From NCBI GenBank assembly GCA_937873695.1, contig CALMYL010000007.1, positions 124,001 through 188,000 on the forward strand: a DNA stretch of 64,000 nt. Direction: 5' to 3'. This document shows positions 51,373-61,278 of the stretch, piece by piece (positions within the stretch are counted from its first letter, which is position 1; each line of letters begins with the position of its first letter). The translations under genes were made by a program, and so were the position numbers. This DNA comes from an uncultured Ignavibacteria bacterium. GTDB lineage: Bacteria; Bacteroidota; Ignavibacteria; Tepidaquicellales; OLB5. The notes below the pieces were generated by a model that did no database searches, was not told the DNA's origin, and saw nothing but the letters and a program-made list of their open reading frames with translations.

Positions 51373-52374
51373 ATGAATCATAAAAATGCAATGAAAATAA
51401 TATCTTATCTTTTAGCGATTTTGGTTATAACAGGCAGTGTTTTTTATTATGGTTGTGATGATGCCGGAAAGATCCCGGTACAGGAGACTGCAGGACAGAT
51501 AAAGTTTACGCAGAACGTGAAACTGCCTCCGCTGGATCCTGTTAATGACGGATATTATAATCTGTTCATTATATTGACAGATTCTTTTGGTACGCCAAGG
51601 GCCTCTCATTTGGGAAGATTCAACACGCTGACAAATGGTGATCTTGTGGACCCCAACGGGAATCCTATGACTTTATCTATAAACCCCAATGATACTATTG
51701 ATCTTGGCAGAGCGTTATATTCAATAATAAGTATTGATATTGGTGTAGTTAACCAGCCGGGTCCGACAAGGATTGTTGCCGGTCCGGTTACCGTACTTGC
51801 GGATTCTGTTACCTCGAGACTGCGCATAAATGATACCGCAGCGATTGGTTCCGCAATGACCTCGGCGCTTGGACCCAACAGCGTATTTTATATTGTGAAC
51901 GCGCCTACGGGTTCATCACCTGACTGCGGCAAAGGATTGTGGTTCTGCGATGAGAACGGAGCGCTTTCCTGGCCGGGCGGCAGCGCGCTTACACCGGGCT
52001 GGGGATGGCAGTATCACGGTTATGTGCGCAACAAAACAACCGGTGAACTTTATCATACAGGTACTTTCTACGACCCCGATAATTTTGATTCAGACGGCGC
52101 AGGTCCCTGCGCAGATACGCTTGGCACGGCATACAGCAAACCGGGTCAGGACTGGGTGAAGAGCGGCTGCAGCAACATTACAAATATTCTTGACGGGAAC
52201 CATGAAACGTTTGTAACCCTGGAACCGGAATTCCGTTCAGGCAGCGTACCGCCGTTTGTGCTGAAGCTGTACTACCAGAACATTATTATCCCGGGGCTAA
52301 ACTGCAACAGGCACGATAACATGTTTACACAGAGACAGAATATACCTGATGTAAGTATAAGGATAACAAGATAA
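51373..52374 (+). CDS. putative lipoprotein of unknown function
   Basis: 333 residues with a signal sequence and a lipobox-like Y-Y-G-C-D-D (Cys about 28); the ATG at residue 7 is an alternative start. The mature part is beta-rich: QIKFTQNVKLPPLD, YNLFIILTDSFGTPRASHLG, TIDLGRALYSIISIDIGVV, and a Gly/Trp-rich segment CGKGLWFCDENGALSWPGG then WGWQYHGYV. Six or more cysteines lie in the second half. It could be an envelope-anchored carbohydrate-binding or anti-sigma-like protein, but no family is recognised. A terminator lies after it. Confidence 0.6.
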   Translation: MNHKNAMKIISYLLAILVITGSVFYYGCDDAGKIPVQETAGQIKFTQNVKLPPLDPVNDGYYNLFIILTDSFGTPRASHLGRFNTLTNGDLVDPNGNPMTLSINPNDTIDLGRALYSIISIDIGVVNQPGPTRIVAGPVTVLADSVTSRLRINDTAAIGSAMTSALGPNSVFYIVNAPTGSSPDCGKGLWFCDENGALSWPGGSALTPGWGWQYHGYVRNKTTGELYHTGTFYDPDNFDSDGAGPCADTLGTAYSKPGQDWVKSGCSNITNILDGNHETFVTLEPEFRSGSVPPFVLKLYYQNIIIPGLNCNRHDNMFTQRQNIPDVSIRITR

Positions 52375-52420
52375 AGATCTATTTTCTGCGGCTGCGTAAA
52401 TAAACCGGCTGAAAACTATT

Positions 52421-52459
52421 AAAGCCGTTTCCGAAAAAGGAAACGGCTTTTCTTTTTTT
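52421..52459 (+). terminator. bidirectional Rho-independent terminator
   Basis: A perfect 12-bp stem, AAAGCCGTTTCC/GGAAACGGCTTT, with a 6-base loop and T tract lies between convergent genes ending at 52374 (+) and 52473 (-). Confidence 0.9.
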
Positions 52460-52472
52460 CTTATATCAGAAA

Positions 52473-53606
52473 TTATTTATTGCTGAAGAACCTTTCAGTC
52501 AAAGAAATAACAGTTTCAACCATTTCCAGGTTCATTTCAAAAAATATCGGAAGACGAAGCAGCCGGTCAGAATACATATCCGCATTCGGGAGTTTTCTTC
52601 TGCCATGTTTTTGGGCGTAGTAAGGTGAGCGGTGGAGCGAAAGATAGTGGAAAACCGCGACCACATCGTTTAGTTTCAGATACTCTGCCAGCTCGGTACG
52701 CTCCTGCTGGCTGCGGGTAATAAAATAAAATATATGCGCGTTGTTTGAGGCGTAAGCGGGTATAACCGGAAGCTGTATAAAACCTTTATCTTCCAGATGC
52801 TTCAATCTTTCATAATATGTGTTCCAGAGCAGTAATCTTTTTTCCTGAATTTCTCCAAGGTGCTCAAGCTGTCCCCAGAGATACGCCGCGTTTATTTCCG
52901 AAGGAAGGAACGATGAACCAATATCAACCCAGTTATATTCTTCAACTTCAGCCCTGAAAAAGGCGGCGCGGTTGGTACCTTTTTCCCGGATGATCTCAGC
53001 GCGCTTTGTCATATCATCCCGGTTAACCGTTATCATACCGCCTTCGCCGCAGATCACGTTCTTAGTTTCGTGGAAAGAAAACGCGCCAAAGTCACCAATT
53101 GAGCCCAAAGGTTTGCTTTTGTAATAGGAATCAACAGCCTGCGCGGCGTCTTCTATTACAAAGATCCTGTTTTCACCCGCCAAAGCCAGTATTTCATCCA
53201 TCATGCATGCAATTCCGCCATAGTGAACCACCACAATGGCCTTTGTTTTTTCGGTTATAAGCTTTTTTATTTCTCCTGGGTCTATATTGGGTATATCGGG
53301 CATTGAATCGGCGAATACCAGTTTTGCCCCGCGCAGGGCGAAAGCGTTGGCGGTGGATACAAATGTATAAGAAGGGAGAATAACCTCATCGCCGGGCGCT
53401 ATATCGCAAAGCAGTGATGTCATCTCCAGCGCGTCTGTGCAGGACGTTGTAAGCAGCGCTTTTTTGAAACCATATTCGTTTTCAAAAAACGACTGGCACT
53501 TTTTTGAATACTTTCCGTCACCTGAAATTTTTCCGAAGCGAACCGCTTCTTTTATATATTCAATTTCATTTCCCGCAAGGAAAGGTTTGTTAAAAGGTAT
53601 CTTCAT
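52473..53606 (-). CDS. wecE: WecE-type dTDP-4-amino-4,6-dideoxygalactose transaminase
   Basis: 377 residues, PLP-dependent. IPFNKPFLAGNEIEYIKEAV, SGDGKYSKKCQSFFE, LLTTSCTDALEMTSLL, GDEVILPSYTFVSTANAFAL and VFADSMPDIPNIDP reproduce the WecE/RffA N-terminal half. FVIEDAAQAVDSYY (PLP Asp) and FHETKNVICGEGGM (PLP Lys) follow, and the C-terminal IFYFITRSQQERTELAEYL is also typical. It converts a dTDP-4-keto-6-deoxyhexose to the 4-amino sugar. It is the last gene of a minus-strand set with GT2, NeuD-like and DegT-like genes. Confidence 0.85.
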   Translation of the reverse strand: MKIPFNKPFLAGNEIEYIKEAVRFGKISGDGKYSKKCQSFFENEYGFKKALLTTSCTDALEMTSLLCDIAPGDEVILPSYTFVSTANAFALRGAKLVFADSMPDIPNIDPGEIKKLITEKTKAIVVVHYGGIACMMDEILALAGENRIFVIEDAAQAVDSYYKSKPLGSIGDFGAFSFHETKNVICGEGGMITVNRDDMTKRAEIIREKGTNRAAFFRAEVEEYNWVDIGSSFLPSEINAAYLWGQLEHLGEIQEKRLLLWNTYYERLKHLEDKGFIQLPVIPAYASNNAHIFYFITRSQQERTELAEYLKLNDVVAVFHYLSLHRSPYYAQKHGRRKLPNADMYSDRLLRLPIFFEMNLEMVETVISLTERFFSNK

Positions 53607-53634
53607 CGGTTAACTTTGTTTATATCAATTTAGA

Positions 53635-54591
53635 TTAATCATAAAAGCTTTCAATTACATAAGCCTGTCTTCTTCTCACCTCGTCTAATGTACGCCAGAG
53701 GTACTCTCCTATTATTCCGAGCATGAGCATTTGGAAGCCCGAGAGCAGCAGCACAAGTATCATAAGCGGAGCCCAGCCCTGGAACGGAACGTTTCCGGTG
53801 AATTTTGCAATTACAATAAAGATAGAATATACAAACCCTGATAGTGAAATTAGCAGCCCCAGAATTGACATAAGCCTGATGGGCAGAAATGAATATCCCA
53901 GAACGCCGTCTATAAGGTACTTCAGCTTTTTTGAAAATGTCCATTTGGATTCACCAATTTCCCGTTTCTGGCGCGTATAAGGAATAAATTTCACTTTGTA
54001 ACCTGTCCAGAGAATTTGTCCCTGCCAGAAAGCATTTGCTTCCATGTTGCTGAGAAGAAGGCTTTTTACTTTCTGGTCTATTAACAGGAAGTCAAATCCC
54101 CCGGCGGGCATATTGGAAAAACTCAGTTTTCGCATTGCCGCATAAAACATCTTCGAAGTTGTCCGGCGGGCAAATGATTCATCCCTATCTGAACGCGTGC
54201 AGATAACAATAGGATAATTTTCTTCGAAATAATATTTGAACATTTCGTTGATAAGCTCAGGGGAATCCTGCAGGTCAGCGGATATATTGACAATACACTT
54301 GCCTTTGGCCCGCGAGTATCCCGCATATATTGCATTTACCTGCCCGAAGTTGCGGGTGAATTTGATTATTTTTATGAGCCCTTCGTGTGACTTTTTCAGT
54401 TCAATAAGTTTTTCCAGTGAATTATCATAAGAGCCGTCATCAACAAATATTATTTCAAACATAAGATGCGGGTTTTTCTTTATGACCACATCGTTAATTT
54501 TGTTGAATGTTGGCTCAATATTCAGCTCATTGCAGAATACCGGAATAACAATAGAACACGAAATTTCGCTGTTACTTTCGGGGTTACTCAT
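53635..54591 (-). CDS. GT2 family glycosyltransferase, polyprenyl-phosphate type
   Basis: 318 residues. CSIVIPVFCNELNIEPTFNK, FEIIFVDDGSYDNS, RNFGQVNAIYAGYSRAKG, ISADLQDSPELI, GGFDFLLIDQKV and a basic RQKREIGESKWTFSKKLKYL loop are DPM1/GtrB-like, with two C-terminal transmembrane helices and EYLWRTLDEVRRRQAYV. It probably makes an undecaprenyl-phosphate-linked sugar. It is homologous to 28429-29364 and part of the wecE gene group. Confidence 0.87.
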   Translation of the reverse strand: MSNPESNSEISCSIVIPVFCNELNIEPTFNKINDVVIKKNPHLMFEIIFVDDGSYDNSLEKLIELKKSHEGLIKIIKFTRNFGQVNAIYAGYSRAKGKCIVNISADLQDSPELINEMFKYYFEENYPIVICTRSDRDESFARRTTSKMFYAAMRKLSFSNMPAGGFDFLLIDQKVKSLLLSNMEANAFWQGQILWTGYKVKFIPYTRQKREIGESKWTFSKKLKYLIDGVLGYSFLPIRLMSILGLLISLSGFVYSIFIVIAKFTGNVPFQGWAPLMILVLLLSGFQMLMLGIIGEYLWRTLDEVRRRQAYVIESFYD

Positions 54592-54626
54592 AAGCTTATT
54601 GGAATATTTTTAATTTTCACAGGGAT

Positions 54627-55325
54627 CTAATTTCTTGTTTTAATTATTTTAGCGGGCACGCCTGCGGCAACGGAATACGGCGGGATATCTTTGGTAACAA
54701 CAGCCCCGGCGCCGATAACTGACCATTTGCCGATGGTAACCCTTGGAAGTATAACAGCGCCTGTGCCGATGTTAACTCCTTCTTCGAGGTGCACTCCGCC
54801 GGTTAAATGCACGCCCGGCGAGAGATTACAGTAATCTTCAATTACAACATCATGAGCAATGGAGCACTGCGGGTTAACGTTTACCTGCAAACCCAGAACG
54901 GAATTCACGGTAACAGTGCTTCCGGCAAACATTATAGTGCCATCGCCAAAAACATTATCGTGACCAAGCTCAACAGAGCGGTGTATGACCGGTCCCGGGA
55001 GCCTGCATCCGCAAGCAAGGATCCTTTCGGTAAAACTCTTTTTTGCCTCAGTGGTGCCAATAGCCGGCAGAATAAAATCATAGTCACTGAACCCTGAACG
55101 GATAATGTGATCAAGGCTTCCGAGAATGATGAGTTTTGCTGTCACTGCGCCTTCTGAACCAGGGAGAACAGGCTTGCCGCGTTTAGATTCGTCATCATCC
55201 AGAAAACCGGTGACGGAATATTGACCATACCCTTCTTTTATTTCATTTACCGCCCACAGAGTCTCACGGGCAAAAGCCCCGGCTCCCATCATCACAATTC
55301 TTTTTGTTCCGGCTGTTTTGCTCAT
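54627..55325 (-). CDS. NeuD/PglD-type acyltransferase
   Basis: 232 residues. An N-terminal Rossmann-like part ([29 protein letters not shown]) binds the sugar nucleotide. The C-terminal left-handed beta-helix contains [37 protein letters not shown] (catalytic His), [20 protein letters not shown] and a closing [16 protein letters not shown]. This is the PglD/NeuD family, which N- or O-acetylates amino or sialic sugars. Its start overlaps the aminotransferase stop (ATGA), so it probably acetylates that enzyme's amino-sugar product. Confidence 0.87.
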   Translation of the reverse strand: MSKTAGTKRIVMMGAGAFARETLWAVNEIKEGYGQYSVTGFLDDDESKRGKPVLPGSEGAVTAKLIILGSLDHIIRSGFSDYDFILPAIGTTEAKKSFTERILACGCRLPGPVIHRSVELGHDNVFGDGTIMFAGSTVTVNSVLGLQVNVNPQCSIAHDVVIEDYCNLSPGVHLTGGVHLEEGVNIGTGAVILPRVTIGKWSVIGAGAVVTKDIPPYSVAAGVPAKIIKTRN

Positions 55326-56410
55326 ACGCCGCAGGCTTTATTTACAATTCGGGTAACAAGTTTTATTTGTGAAGCGGTAATATGCACTGAAAGCGGCAGG
55401 CACAACACTCTTCGTGAAATATCGTACGAAACAGGGCAGGTAATTTTTTTGCCGTAAACAAGCTCGAGACTCGGAGAAAAATATTCCCTTGGGAAAATAT
55501 TTTCTTTGTTTAAAGCTTTAACTGTATTTTCGCGCAAAGTGTTATTGCTGAATATGACCGGAAAGTACGCAAAGTTTTGCGGAGCGTTGAATTCCTGGTA
55601 TGATATCCTGAAATTATCTTTCAGCAGTTTCCTGTACAGTTCAAAAGCGGCTTTGCGTTTTTTTAAATTGTAGCCCAAATATTTAAAACCCGCAACTCCA
55701 AGCGCAGCATTCAGTTCGCTCATTTTTCCGTTAATGCCAAGAGAGAGTATTTTATAATTGCTATACCCAAAGTTACGTTTAAAGGCAAGTTCACGCGCAA
55801 CGCGGCTGCTGTTTGTAAAAACAGCGCCGCCTTCGGCGGTATTTATGATCTTGGTTGCATGAAAACTTGTAGTTGAAACGTCGCCATAAGCAAACAGCGG
55901 TTTGCCTTTATAATTTATTCCAATAGCATGAGAAGCATCGTAAATAAGTTTCAGCCCGTATTCTTTTGCGATCTTACCGATGGCTGAAGTATCACACGGG
56001 TTACCGTAAACGTGCACTGCCAAAATAGCTTTAGTTTTACGGGTTATCTTTTTAACTATCTGCGACGGATCTATATTCAGTGTTCCGGGGTCTATATCAG
56101 CGTAAACCGGTTCAGAACCTTCCCAAACAATTGAAGATGTTGTTGCGATAAATGAATAGGGTGTGGTAATTATTTCACCGTTGATATCAAGAGCTTTTAT
56201 TGCCGCCTGCAGAGCGATAGTTCCGTTTGAAACACAAAGCGCGTGGCTGCATCCGGAGAGTTTCTTCAGTTTCTGCTCAAGCTGCCGCAAATATTTACCG
56301 TCATTTGTAAGTACACCGCTTGCCCATATATCTTTGAGCAGTTTTGTGTATTCATCCAGCGGAGGAAGAAACGACCTGGTAACGTAAAGCGGTTTTTTCA
56401 ATGTGTTCAA
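55322..56410 (-). CDS. DegT/DnrJ/EryC1 family sugar aminotransferase
   Basis: 362 residues. [84 protein letters not shown] (PLP Asp), [19 protein letters not shown] (PLP Lys) and [19 protein letters not shown] form the standard DegT family order. It transaminates an NDP-keto sugar. Translationally coupled to the NeuD/PglD-like gene. Different subfamily from the aminotransferases at 52473 and 36897. Confidence 0.87.
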   Translation of the reverse strand: MNTLKKPLYVTRSFLPPLDEYTKLLKDIWASGVLTNDGKYLRQLEQKLKKLSGCSHALCVSNGTIALQAAIKALDINGEIITTPYSFIATTSSIVWEGSEPVYADIDPGTLNIDPSQIVKKITRKTKAILAVHVYGNPCDTSAIGKIAKEYGLKLIYDASHAIGINYKGKPLFAYGDVSTTSFHATKIINTAEGGAVFTNSSRVARELAFKRNFGYSNYKILSLGINGKMSELNAALGVAGFKYLGYNLKKRKAAFELYRKLLKDNFRISYQEFNAPQNFAYFPVIFSNNTLRENTVKALNKENIFPREYFSPSLELVYGKKITCPVSYDISRRVLCLPLSVHITASQIKLVTRIVNKACGV

Positions 56411-56583
56411 CAGGAATAATTGATATTATACACGCGGTTCCGGCACACGTATCGCCATAATAAACCGCTAAATTTATGAAATATAACCAAAATAAAGTGT
56501 TTAAAACAGGAATTAGAACCGGGGCTGCCGTCAAAAGAAGGCTGACATTTCAGGGTTCGTATTATTTCTCGCCAAAAGCAGTT

Positions 56584-58335
56584 CTACTTTGATATACGGA
56601 AAAGTTCATGTTTATCCGTTTTGAATACCAGTTCCTTTTTGACCCCAAGAGAATCAATTTGCGAATAGATCTTTTCAAAGCCAAGGGGATAAAAATCGCG
56701 GGTAACTATCATGTACTTTTCACCGGGATTGGTGTTCAGCGATTCTTTCATTTTATCGAAGGTGCAGACCGGATTAGCAAGATAATACTGCGCAACCCAT
56801 GTGCCGTTATAGACTGTATCTGCGGGTGTAATGAAATTATTTATCCCGCTGTAAAAATCTTTCTGTGAAGTATCGTAGACAGGTGATGCGAAAAGCCTGT
56901 TCCTAAAACCGTCAAGATCAAACTGTACGCCATCGTTATACCCAATGTAAGCGTATATAATATTTGCCGAAAAACCATAAGCCATTAACAAGATAACCGC
57001 AGATACCGAAAAAACTTTTGCAGCTTTCATATAAGCGGGTGATTTCATCTTAAGTTCATTGTACGCTCTTACGGCAAGTACTGCAGCCATGAGGCAAATG
57101 GTTATAATTCCCATAAAAGGATTCCTGTAGGTTGTAAGCGGATACAGGAAGATCCACCAGAGAGCCGTTACTACAGAAAAGAAGAACAGCGCCCGCTCAA
57201 AAAGGTTTCTGGAATAATAATAGAACGCCGCGGAGATAATTATGAACAGCGGAAGGGGGAAAAACCTGTTAAACAACTGGAACTTATCCAGTATAACCAG
57301 CCACGAAGCGTAAGCGGGTCCGGCAAAAATATCTGTGATGAGGATCATTCTGCGAAGCAGGGTATAATCAAAAATCAGAACGGGGATTGTTCTTATAAAA
57401 GAAATAAGCGCTGAAAAAAGTATAGTATATCCAAGCAGTTTTAATACTCCTTTTTGGCGGCTTTGAATATACAACGCCAGCAGGGTAAATGTAATAATAA
57501 ACGCCAGCTGGAACTTTGTGTGAACAGCAAGCGAGATCAATAACGAAGCAAGGATCAGTTTTTTGTTTGAAGCAGTATTCCCGGGGTCTGAAAAAGCGAA
57601 GTAAAACCCATAGAGCAGAAAAGCGGCCTGAAGCAGCTCGCCGAAATATGAGGAAGCTATAAAACCAAAGCCGGGCTGCACGCCAAGAAAGAATATGAAC
57701 AGCACAGCGGCGGCTGCGCCATACAGCCTTTTACTTATTCTGAAAAGAAAAAAAAGTGAAATTAAAGAAAGCAGCACCGAAATGGCTTTAAAGTACCAGA
57801 GAGCCGTCAAGTTAAGCCAGAAAAGCGGCACAGAAGCAATGTAATACGGCAGCATAGCGATGGTATCAACCAGAATGATCTTTTCATTGAGATTGATATA
57901 TACCACTGCGGTTTTGGCGAAATACTTAGCGTACTCAAGATACACGGCTTCATCATAACCAAGATCGTAGTGAGAGACTGCCAGCGGAAACAAAACCGCA
58001 AGATAAATTAAGACTGCCGCAAGCAGCGTATATATATTGAAAAGCCTGAGCAGCTTATCAAAAGCCGCAGAGAGCAGTTCTTTCATTTTAGTAAAGTACG
58101 CGGTTTTTATAAACCACATAATGAACAAAACCGCCGCAGAAAGCACTATCAGCGCCAAAGTCTGTTTATAGAATAAATTATTTATTCTTTCGGGATTATT
58201 GATAGTATACTTAAAAAGACTGCGCAGTATATCAGCAGGTTTTACAAAGCGAATGAAAACATATAAGGCTGAAAGAAGCAGCAAAGCACCTGCCGCCAGC
58301 ACGGTCTTTTTCCGGGAGATGAACTTTTTTATCAT
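56584..58335 (-). CDS. GT-C family membrane glycosyltransferase
   Basis: 583 residues from the ATG at 58335 (an upstream start at 58395 would overlap the preceding gene by 32 bases and adds a polar tail; both remain possible). About twelve transmembrane helices. The first large loop has HYDLGYDEAVYLEYAKYFAK, with the D-E-A acidic motif of GT39/ArnT-like enzymes, and PYYIASVPLFWLNL. A soluble C-terminal tail of about 90 residues follows. It probably transfers a lipid-phosphate-linked sugar in the periplasm. Confidence 0.75.
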   Translation of the reverse strand: MIKKFISRKKTVLAAGALLLLSALYVFIRFVKPADILRSLFKYTINNPERINNLFYKQTLALIVLSAAVLFIMWFIKTAYFTKMKELLSAAFDKLLRLFNIYTLLAAVLIYLAVLFPLAVSHYDLGYDEAVYLEYAKYFAKTAVVYINLNEKIILVDTIAMLPYYIASVPLFWLNLTALWYFKAISVLLSLISLFFLFRISKRLYGAAAAVLFIFFLGVQPGFGFIASSYFGELLQAAFLLYGFYFAFSDPGNTASNKKLILASLLISLAVHTKFQLAFIITFTLLALYIQSRQKGVLKLLGYTILFSALISFIRTIPVLIFDYTLLRRMILITDIFAGPAYASWLVILDKFQLFNRFFPLPLFIIISAAFYYYSRNLFERALFFFSVVTALWWIFLYPLTTYRNPFMGIITICLMAAVLAVRAYNELKMKSPAYMKAAKVFSVSAVILLMAYGFSANIIYAYIGYNDGVQFDLDGFRNRLFASPVYDTSQKDFYSGINNFITPADTVYNGTWVAQYYLANPVCTFDKMKESLNTNPGEKYMIVTRDFYPLGFEKIYSQIDSLGVKKELVFKTDKHELFRISK

Positions 58336-58363
58336 ATAGCAGATAATGTAATAATATGTTTGA

Positions 58364-59758
58364 TCACAGCTCGTACCGCTCTTTAATGTTTTCATACTTC
58401 ACCACCAGGGCGGCTATGTAAAAAGTAATTGACCAGAAACCCCACAGGCCAACTGAAAGGCCGGAGTATGAATAATTGATCACGGTATCAAAAAACAGCC
58501 TGGAAATGAACACAAGAACAAAGAACACCAGCAGATCGTTATAGACCGCGTTTTTCATTACTTTGAGCGATATAACAAAGTAATAGACCTGGAAGAGCAC
58601 CGCAAGAATAAAGCCGATCAGTCCGTAGGCTGTCAGTACGGAGGCCCATCCGACATCAGAGAAACCCCAGGCGTAAATATTTTCCTCTACGGTTTCAGGT
58701 CTTACAACCCACAACGGGTGCATGCCTATTCCGATAAATATATTGCTGCTTTGCCACAATTTCAGCAGAGCGTCAATATTTGCAATGCGCGTACCGAATG
58801 TTCCTTCTTTATACTTAATATCTTCCTGTCCCTGTTCTACGCGCGCTTCTATAGCTTCGAAAAGATAATCTGACTGCGGAACAAAACGGGTAAAAGAGTA
58901 AAACAACCCGAATATAAGCACCAGCATCAGTACTATCTGCCTGATGGCCAGCTTAAACTCTTTCATTTTAAGGGAGTACCACACAAGCATTATAATGATT
59001 GTTAACGTAAAGTAAACCCACGCAGACCTGCCGAATGCGAGAATATGCGGGATGATAAAAAGTATTGCCAGAAACAACTGGTACACCCTGAACCTTTTTG
59101 TCATCCATTGATATATAAAACCCAGGAAGAAAAGCTCGCCATAGAACGTTCCGCCGTACACCCTGAATACCTTCAACCCGCCGGGCAGATTCTGCTCGGA
59201 TATACCTATATCCGGAAGAAAGGCAATACCGGTTACCGCGGAAAGAATGTAAAGCAGGTTTGAGACTATGGCAACAGGAAGCATTATCTTTATCAGGTAC
59301 CCGAGCGCTCTTCTTTTTATAAGAAGCAGGAACGGGAATATAAGGAAACACATCCAGATACCTTTTAGCCTGAAAAAAAGCTCAATGAAATTGTAATCAT
59401 ACATCATAGAGCTTACCACGAACTGGAACAGAAAATACAACAGCAGTATTTTTGGAATTAGCATAGCCCTGCTGTGATAGAGCCTGGGGAATTCCTTTAC
59501 GTTGAACAGAGCATAGGCAGTCAGTCCATAGAGCAGGAAATCAGAAACGCGCATATTTCTGTAAACAAAATAGAACTGCTTGGGTATGAGCCCAAGGGTT
59601 CCGTTTTCAATGAAAAAGATCAGAAAGATACCCCAAGCCAGAAGTTTCGCGTTAAGCGTCAGGTAGTTTCTTTCTTCAAGGATCTCGCTGAAACTTTGTT
59701 TACCCGGCAGTTTTTTTCCTGCGGATACCCGGAAATTATTTGCAAGTCTTACAACCAA
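58364..59758 (-). CDS. O-antigen ligase/polymerase-like membrane protein, paralogue 1
   Basis: 464 residues with about eleven transmembrane helices. Landmarks: FFIENGTLGLIPKQFYFVYR, FFRLKGIWMCFLIFPFLLL, GGTFYGELFFLGFIYQW, HILAFGRSAWVYFTLTII, then a long periplasmic loop with ARVEQGQEDIKYKEGTFGTR and IFIGIGMHPLWVV. The large loop before the last helices and the F-G-x-R positions fit the WaaL/Wzy (O-antigen ligase) superfamily. The gene at 59777 is a clear duplicate. Inner membrane. Confidence 0.75.
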   Translation of the reverse strand: MVVRLANNFRVSAGKKLPGKQSFSEILEERNYLTLNAKLLAWGIFLIFFIENGTLGLIPKQFYFVYRNMRVSDFLLYGLTAYALFNVKEFPRLYHSRAMLIPKILLLYFLFQFVVSSMMYDYNFIELFFRLKGIWMCFLIFPFLLLIKRRALGYLIKIMLPVAIVSNLLYILSAVTGIAFLPDIGISEQNLPGGLKVFRVYGGTFYGELFFLGFIYQWMTKRFRVYQLFLAILFIIPHILAFGRSAWVYFTLTIIIMLVWYSLKMKEFKLAIRQIVLMLVLIFGLFYSFTRFVPQSDYLFEAIEARVEQGQEDIKYKEGTFGTRIANIDALLKLWQSSNIFIGIGMHPLWVVRPETVEENIYAWGFSDVGWASVLTAYGLIGFILAVLFQVYYFVISLKVMKNAVYNDLLVFFVLVFISRLFFDTVINYSYSGLSVGLWGFWSITFYIAALVVKYENIKERYEL

Positions 59759-59776
59759 ATTTTCAGTTCAGTTTTA

Positions 59777-61207
59777 TTATTTCAGGATGCCTCTTTTTTT
59801 ATAATCTTCATACATGTAAACAAGTACCGGAACATAAATGTTCAGTCCGGTGAAGAATCCCCACAGACCAGTGGAAACAAATACATATGAAAAACCAATA
59901 GTACTATCAAAGACCAATTTTGTGAACAGAAGCAGTATCATAAATGTATACAGATTTACCTGCGGCGAGTGCTTAATGATCTTAAATGAAAGATACATAT
60001 AGTAGAACTGGATAATAAGTGTGATAAGAAACCCTATTGCGCCATAGGCTGCAAGCACAGCCGGCCAGCTTACATCGCAGAAGGCGCCGTAGATTATAGC
60101 CTCCTCCCTGGAATCAGGTCCGAGCACCCACATAGGGTGAAACCCGATACCCAGGAATATATCACTGTTCATCCAAAGATATACTAGCGCGTTGTTTTGC
60201 ATTATAACGCGCGTGCCGTATGTTCCTTCATCATGTTTAACATCTTCCTGTCCCTGGAAAATTCTGGCATTAAGTGCATCAAGGTAAAAATCAGATTCAG
60301 GTATGAATTTCATGAACGCGTAAGAAATGCTGATGCCCATAATAATAAGCAGAACCGCCTGCCTGAGAAGTATATGGTAATTCCTTTTGTTCATGGAGTT
60401 GATAACTATCATAACCAGTATGGTAAAAATAAAACCAACCCATGCAAGCCTGCCAAATGCAAGCACATGAGGGATTATGAAAAGTATAACAAGTCCCATT
60501 TGCCAGAACTTGAACCTTTTGGTTATCCAGTAGTAAACAATACCCAGGAAGAAGAGCTCTCCAAAGAAAGTTCCGCCAAAAACCCTGTAAACTTCTATAT
60601 CACCCGGGAGTCTTTGTTTGATAATTGAAACATCGGGCAAAAATGGAATTCCGGTAAGTGCGGTAATGATATACAGCGTATTAGAAATAACCGCGACCGG
60701 GAAAATGATCTTTATCAGAAAAGGAAGTCCGCCGCGCTTCATCAGAAGCAGGTAGGGGAAAACCAGGAACGAGGTCCAGATACCTTTAAGCCTGAAAAAG
60801 TATTCCAGCGGATTAAAGCCGTATCTCACGTAACTGACGGCGAACTCAAAAAGCAGGTATGCCAGGAAAATTTTCGCGATCAGAAACGGTTTGCTTTTGA
60901 AGAGGTCTTTGAATTCACGGTATTGAATAAAAGAATATATTACCATTCCGTAAAGCAGCAGGTCTGATATTCTGACACTGCGGTAAACGAGGTAGAATTT
61001 TGCGGGCACAAGCCCCATAGTACCGTTTTCAACGAAGTAATAAAGGAATATGCATATTGCAAGTACTCTTGCCCTTAAATTAAGAACCAGCTCTTCTTTG
61101 AAAAAATTTTCGCTGTAAAGCATCGAGTCTTTATCGCCTTTTATGGAGGGTAACCCGATAACAGGCATGCGTTTGCCGCGAAAATTATTTATAGATGTTC
61201 TTAACAA
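59777..61207 (-). CDS. O-antigen ligase/polymerase-like membrane protein, paralogue 2
   Basis: 476 residues, about eleven transmembrane helices. It repeats every landmark of the neighbour: FVENGTMGLVPAKFYLVYR, FFRLKGIWTSFLVFPYLLL, GGTFFGELFFLGIVYYW, HVLAFGRLAWVGFIFTIL, ARIFQGQEDVKHDEGTYGTR and FLGIGFHPMWVLG. Nineteen bases separate the two genes. A tandem duplication followed by divergence is the simplest reading; one may polymerise and the other ligate, or they may act as a pair. Confidence 0.75.
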   Translation of the reverse strand: MLRTSINNFRGKRMPVIGLPSIKGDKDSMLYSENFFKEELVLNLRARVLAICIFLYYFVENGTMGLVPAKFYLVYRSVRISDLLLYGMVIYSFIQYREFKDLFKSKPFLIAKIFLAYLLFEFAVSYVRYGFNPLEYFFRLKGIWTSFLVFPYLLLMKRGGLPFLIKIIFPVAVISNTLYIITALTGIPFLPDVSIIKQRLPGDIEVYRVFGGTFFGELFFLGIVYYWITKRFKFWQMGLVILFIIPHVLAFGRLAWVGFIFTILVMIVINSMNKRNYHILLRQAVLLIIMGISISYAFMKFIPESDFYLDALNARIFQGQEDVKHDEGTYGTRVIMQNNALVYLWMNSDIFLGIGFHPMWVLGPDSREEAIIYGAFCDVSWPAVLAAYGAIGFLITLIIQFYYMYLSFKIIKHSPQVNLYTFMILLLFTKLVFDSTIGFSYVFVSTGLWGFFTGLNIYVPVLVYMYEDYKKRGILK

Positions 61208-61278
61208 TCAGATATATTATTATAAAGCACAGTAATCCGGCGGGTACCGGGCGGCAATATTTGATACCGCCGTGATTT

